From assembly GCA_036971475.1 (NCBI GenBank), contig JBAIZL010000002.1, forward strand, positions 227,791,143 to 227,855,142: DNA of 64,000 nucleotides, given 5' to 3'. Below the pieces are notes generated by a model, which ran no database searches, had not been told where the DNA came from, and saw only the letters and a program-made list of their open reading frames with translations. The DNA is from Prosapia bicincta. Its lineage: Eukaryota; Arthropoda; Insecta; Hemiptera; Cercopidae. Positions 59,679 to 64,000 of the stretch are shown here, one piece after another. The translations under genes and the position numbers were made by a program. The stretch's first letter is position 1; every line of letters begins with the position of its first letter.

Positions 59679-60204
59679 CAGTAAAGTCTCCATAATCCGG
59701 CCTTTTACCTATCCAGCCCCTCTATTAATCCGGCGTTTCCCTCAAGAACAGAAGGTGTAAAGAAATTCAAAATATAAGCATAACTTGTATTTTTTCACTA
59801 CATGTCGACGTCAGAGTCTAAGTGACCTTTAGACTAGACTCGGTTCTAGAAGTGTAGCTCGAGATATGTAAACGATTTCGAGCCGTAAGTTGTTGCAATA
59901 GTTACGTGCAGGGAATGTTACTGAAGAGCAAGTGACCAATGTTTTGCAGGGTAAAGGTAAACATATTAACCTTTTTATTTTTTCAGTTAAACATAAGGTA
60001 ACGATGTATTGTAAATTACATATATTCTCGTTTAATCATTAAGTACAGTAGAGGAATATTTTCTTGTTTTCTTCATTTTTCTGCAGTACAAATAAAATAT
60101 TGCTCAATGTCAATTGAATTATTCTGGACCCTCCAGTAATCCGGCTTTTCACTAATCCGACAGTATCTCAGTCTCATATCTGCCAGGTTACTGAGAGATT
60201 ACTA
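59679..60204. mobile_element. pogo/Tigger-like MITE (Tc1/mariner superfamily), about 526 bp
   Basis: The left end CAGTAAAGTCTCCATAATCC (59679) is preceded by TA. On the minus strand the right end reads TAGTAATCTCTCAGTAACCTG from 60204. The two match at 16 of 22 positions after the first base. CAGT... ends with ATAATCCGGC text are typical of pogo/Tigger elements. The words TAATCCGGC recur inside both ends, at about 59694, 59728 and 60137. The right-hand TA is lost, so the target duplication cannot be confirmed there. There is no transposase, so this is a non-autonomous and fairly old copy. Confidence 0.65.
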
Positions 60205-60479
60205 ACTGAACAATTTACAATACTACACAACATTACTTCTGATACATCCAAGTTCTATTCTGATTTAGGTACCTGTAGACTAGTTATAACGTTCAGTACT
60301 ATTGCAATTAAAGCATCTGGTTAATATTAACGAATAAAATGTAGTACATTAATAATAATATACACACAATTTTTAAATCAACATATTAACCATTATAAGA
60401 TAAAGAATTTGGCACATAAAACTTTGTAGAAATAATGTAGTTTTGCATTTTCAATTTTAAAATCAGTGAATAATCAACC
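60205..60479. other. Unique AT-rich sequence
   Basis: Nothing recognisable. Confidence 0.4.
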
Positions 60480-60800
60480 TAGCCTCATAAAAAGCCGATG
60501 ACTCAAACCTGTGAGGCCGATTCAAGAAACAATATATCGTTTCAGTAATTGCTTGGAAAACAAAACTCGCAAAACAATAAAACGCGATAAAAGTTAATAA
60601 TCTATAAAAATTGTTTACCAAAAACTTAGTGGATATTTGTTTTTCCTCACAGAAGCAATTCGAAGGCGTTGTTATTCACAGTCGAGTTGCTTTATATCCA
60701 CATCGGAGACAATTAATGGTAACTTTGACTCAGTTCAGGACCGGGTTTAATGTCTCGTAACATCCAAAGGATTACGTTTTGACGAATGGATAATTAATTG
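60480..60800. promoter_or_regulatory. Candidate regulatory element with homeodomain words
   Basis: Contains ACAATAAAACGCGATAAAAG, GAGACAATTAATGG and GGATAATTAATTG (Hox/homeodomain-like) in a GC-richer block with CACATCGGAG and AGGACCGGG. No reading frame. The combination resembles other candidate elements in the window. Confidence 0.3.
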
Positions 60801-60910
60801 TTTTCATTTAAAATGTTTTATTCGGCTTTTAACATTTTTAAGAAATGCTCAATTAATATTAAATTTAATTTTAACACAAACTTTGACTTTTGTTAAAATT
60901 CTTTGATTTC

Positions 60911-60913
<3 letters not shown>

Positions 60914-60956
<43 letters not shown>
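60914..60956. repeat. (TA)n microsatellite
   Basis: An uninterrupted alternating AT run of 43 bp. Confidence 0.98.
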
Positions 60957-60960
<4 letters not shown>

Positions 60961-61034
60961 GGTATTATGTTTTATTGTAATATAGTTAATAAATTAAAAA
61001 TATTTCGAAGACAAGAATACTTTTAATACATTTA

Positions 61035-61077
61035 TTATTCAAAGCTTTTCAGGATAAAACAGTGCCAGCATCTTCAG
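61035..61077 (-). repeat. Decayed CTGAAGA/hairpin repeat core, minus strand
   Basis: On the minus strand CTGAAGA (61077-61071), T, GCTGG, a longer loop, then TGAAAAGCTTTGAATAATAAA. The downstream text matches the copy at 35.76 kb. The second stem strand is lost. Confidence 0.5.
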
Positions 61078-61324
61078 GAAAATAATTATGTAACAAAATA
61101 TTTTTACAAAAATTAAAACATAGACTATGTACTACAAACAACCATATGTTTATAAGTATTGCACTTGTAATTTTTTCTATAACATCAATGACCTTATAAA
61201 TAGTTTGGTGCCTTAAATTTGTTCAAGAGTAATAATCTCACTTGAATTTGTTCATCAATTAATCTGTCTTTAACTTTATGTTTATAAATTTCCAATGTTT
61301 CACAAAGATATATCAAAGATATAT

Positions 61325-61829
61325 TTATCTTTGCAGTTTAGGGTTCAGGGGTGGGCAATCATGGAGGTGTTCGGCATGTACAGCTTCACCACCACACTGC
61401 AGACACTCCGGCGTCGGTAGCACATGGATGCGGTGGAGGTGCGCAGCAAGGTAATCATGACCTGTCTTCGATCTGAAAGCGGCAACGCTAACAGTTCGGG
61501 GGAAGTTATGGTCAATTGGTCTCCCCGATACAACACTTTCCCATCGTTTTCCCGCTGAGAGTTCCCTCAGTAGAAAGTGATTCCATATTTTGGTGTAGTC
61601 TACATCTTTATTAAAGACCTGGAGGACTGTAGTGATCTCGGGTGCTAGGCTGAGGGAGGCTTGTTTCCCGCTCGGCCTTTTCATTGTTAGTGATGTTTAC
61701 ATGGCTCGCGATCCACTGAAAATTAAGTACCCACCCGGGATTTACATTTAGTCTTCCTCTACAGTCTATGGTTCTACTACAATCAGTGTGTGATTTGCCA
61801 GAGAAGTTCAGGATGGCGGTCTTATGATT
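61325..61829 (-). pseudogene. 5'-truncated, frameshifted non-LTR retrotransposon tail (RNase H and zinc knuckle)
   Basis: From 61829 downward one minus-strand frame reads NHKTAILNFSGKSHTD..., then GWVLNFQWIASHVNI and NNEK. These align with the RNase H blocks of the remnant at 7.6-8.3 kb, but GIxGNE is mutated to NITNNE. Near 61660-61683 the frame shifts by one base. The following part is open for 119 codons (61684-61325) and reads QASLSLAPEITTVLQ, later SKTGHDYLAAHL and a knuckle ECLQCGGEAVHAEHLHDC, with the same CxxC-x8-HxxxC spacing as the 7.6-kb copy. The ATG at 61684 is therefore not a true start. This is the end of an I/R1/Jockey-group ORF2, truncated before the rest of RNase H and all of reverse transcriptase. 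The shared TGHDYLxAHL block suggests the same or a sister family as the 7.6-kb copy. Confidence 0.85.
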
Positions 61830-62251
61830 TTCTAGCTGTGTATTTTGAAATTAATTAAAAACTCCTTTATATAAGAATATATATATTTTACAATATAAAT
61901 TTGAGTTTAATGTTGGATTATACTAGGTTTAATTTGCTGCTATCCATGTAGGCTCTACTGCCTGTATCAGAGACTCTATTCCATTCTTATTAACATCATC
62001 ATGATTAACAAAATGTTAAGAAAAACATTTCCAAACCCGAAATCCAATAAATTTTTTTAACAATAACCAAGAAGGCAACAAAATATTTCAGTAAATATTA
62101 TAATTTGTTCAAGATTATTTATCTTAATTTTTATGTAAAAAGAAAAGTTATAAAAATATTTTGTTAACAACAAACTAATAGGTCTATAAATAGACTATAG
62201 GAATATATCCAGTGATAATTTTGATAATAAAATTTGGTATCTCCAATTTCC
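61830..62251. other. Unique AT-rich sequence
   Basis: Nothing recognisable between the LINE tail and the satellite. Confidence 0.4.
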
Positions 62252-62911
62252 CAGTGCTGGCTTGCATAAGTTTTTAGGAAATAAACATCAGTGGTATAAT
62301 CAGTGCTTGTGACTAGTGGATAGGCTGTAGTAGTAGCAAGCCTTCCTATGCCTCCAATACATGACTAGGGGTCACAAGACGGTGAAGTCAGAATACCGAG
62401 TTAAGTAAAAGCGGCCAGTGCTGGCTTGCATTAGGAAATAAACATCAGTGATGTAATCAGTGTTACTGGCTCGCGGATAGGCTGTAGTAGTAGCAAGGCC
62501 TCCTCGCAGCCAATACATGACTAGGAGTCACCAGGCGGTGAAGTCACAATACTGAGTTAAGTAAAAGCGGGCAGTGCTGGCTTGCATTAGGAAATAAACA
62601 TCAGTGATGTAATCAGTGTTACTGGCTCGCGGATAGGCTGTAGTAGTAGCAAAGCCTCCTCGCAGCCAATACATGACTAGGAGTCACCAGGCGGTGAAGT
62701 CACAATACTGAGTTAAGTAAAAGCGGGCAGTGCTGGCTTGCATTAGTTCTTAGGAAATACACATCAGTGATGTAATCAGTGCTTGTGGCTAGTGGATAGG
62801 CTGTAGTAGTAGCAAGGCCTCCTCGCAGCCAATACATGACTAGGAGTCACCAGGCGGTGAAGTCACAATATTGAGTTAAGTAAAAGCGGGCAGTGCTGGC
62901 TTGCACTACTT
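62252..62911. repeat. Second satellite, 156-164 bp units, four full copies plus a stub
   Basis: CAGTGCTGGCTTGCA starts at 62252, 62416, 62572, 62728 and 62891, giving spacings of 164, 156, 156 and 163. The longer units keep an extra 7-8 bases after TTGCAT (AGTT(T/C)TTAGGAAAT versus TAGGAAAT). The second and third units are nearly identical, so they duplicated recently. The unit is far GC-richer than its surroundings and is unrelated in sequence to the 26-kb satellite. No long reading frame. Confidence 0.96.
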
Positions 62912-63639
62912 CTTAAACGGAAGTTTGAAACAATTTCTAGTTCACGACTGGATGTTCCGTAACAATATCTATTGAAAAGTGATGATCCGTTTAATTATAA
63001 TCGATCAAAACTCTCTTTATGAAATGGAAAAAACATAAAAAGTCGATAGATTCAATGAGATATCTAAGTTGTCATTAAAGCAATATATCCTGGAGATGTG
63101 AGGTTATTCCGTTCCATTGTTACTTAATGACCTTGAGGCGTGTTGTCCTGTACCTTTACATATATATTAATATGTTTTACATGCTTTAGTAGCCCCTACT
63201 ATTTCTTAATGACAACATCTCAATCTATTGGAACGAGGGCCTTATTTGACAAAACCTATTACTGCAATAATAATAAGTTTTAAAGTGTGTAATTGTAAAT
63301 TAGTAGCCCAATTACTTTATTTAGGCTACTCAATTTGAAGATGGAACCCTTAGATACGTAACTGAGTACTTTTATTTTGTTCTTATTTAAAATAAAAATC
63401 AGAACTTTATTCAATTCAAATTGAATTCGAGTTGAAAGTTTTCATATTATTATCACTTTAGTTATATGGCTTCCTATATATTTCTAAGAATCGATAGGCT
63501 TTACCTATCATGTTTGGATAAGTTATTATAAGCTAGAAGTGTAAGATGATCTTTATTTTAAGTTTAAGGGTAAACTTGTTAATACCTTGTTTAATTAATG
63601 AATGAAATTATTTCAAAAAGCGCGTTATCTTTAGATATA
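62912..63639. other. Unique AT-rich sequence
   Basis: Nothing recognisable. Confidence 0.4.
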
Positions 63640-64000
63640 AACCCAGCAGATTAACTGAAACGTTGGTTTTTAATTTAAAAATTAAAGCCAAGATTAGAAA
63701 AAGAAATTTCCCGAACATTAAGCAATATTCCTTAATCAGCCGCGGGACAAACTTTTACGCCCTTTCCGACGTAATCCAATTTACCAAGGCTTTTGTGCAC
63801 GTTTTTCATTTTCCGCAAAGTTTATGTCCGGGATATTCCGGGCGGAAAGCCAGGAACAAAGCAGGGCTTAGCTGTCGTAAAGACTTGTCATTTTCTTTGC
63901 AAAAAAGAAAAGAAAGTTCCAATGCGCCTGCGCGGTTAAACCCTCCCTCTCCGTGATAAACGATCGCATAGTTTTCTTTGTTATTTTCTTTATTTCTTAT
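63640..64000. promoter_or_regulatory. GC-richer block with an NRF1-like word at the window edge
   Basis: Contains AATGCGCCTGCGCGG (NRF1-like, about 63920-63934), GGGATATTCCGGGCGGAAAG and CAGCCGCGGGAC. A plus-strand frame at 63663-63956 (97 codons, basic, no recognisable motif, no ATG at the given start) overlaps it. CpG density rises compared with the flanks. It could be a promoter whose gene lies to the right, but the window ends here. Confidence 0.3.

Noticed and set aside
61345..61536. 63-codon minus-strand frame
   Set aside because: A shadow of the LINE tail in another frame.

Overview
The window is AT-rich eukaryotic DNA, roughly two thirds A+T, and holds no complete protein-coding gene. 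It has degenerate non-LTR retrotransposon tails, non-autonomous DNA transposons, satellites, microsatellites and long unique AT-rich stretches, which is what a gene desert or a very large intron of an animal genome looks like. RNase H-bearing I/R1/Jockey-group LINE tails, a hAT element with an Ac-like end and a pogo-like MITE fit an arthropod best, possibly a hemipteran. That taxonomic guess is inference with low confidence.

Layout. 0.3-1.4 kb: a decayed plus-strand LINE tail (thumb, RNase H, zinc-knuckle remnants). 1.8-2.2 kb: a 26-bp tandem array in which every unit carries TTCTGGAA. 4.7 kb: a tRNA-like relic. 6.1-6.3 kb: a GC-rich island. 7.6-8.3 kb: a minus-strand LINE tail with RNase H. 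17.1-17.4 kb: a 36-bp array. 26.1-29.2 kb: a 20-copy satellite of 156 bp. 31.0-31.3 kb: one candidate terminal exon. 33.45-34.08 kb: a non-autonomous hAT element with an 8-bp target duplication. 47.2-47.4 kb: CT/CA microsatellites. 59.7-60.2 kb: a pogo/Tigger-like MITE. 61.3-61.8 kb: a second minus-strand LINE tail of the same family as the one at 7.6 kb. 62.25-62.9 kb: a second satellite, again of about 156 bp. A family of short repeats built around a CTGATGA / hairpin / GAAA core is scattered through the window in both orientations, sometimes as inverted pairs.

Between these lie islands of higher GC with clusters of homeodomain, forkhead, YY1-like and NRF1-like words. They may be conserved regulatory elements of a neighbouring gene, but sequence alone cannot show that.

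Two signals deserve most attention. First, the 8-mer TAGGCCTA occurs about 40 times where less than one is expected by composition. One unit of the 156-bp satellite differs from its 19 sisters by a clean 6-bp gain that turns TA into TAGGCCTA, a natural before/after pair. Second, the hairpin in the CTGATGA/GAAA repeats keeps its pairing while its sequence changes between copies, as expected for a selected RNA fold such as the hammerhead-like motif of Penelope-like elements.
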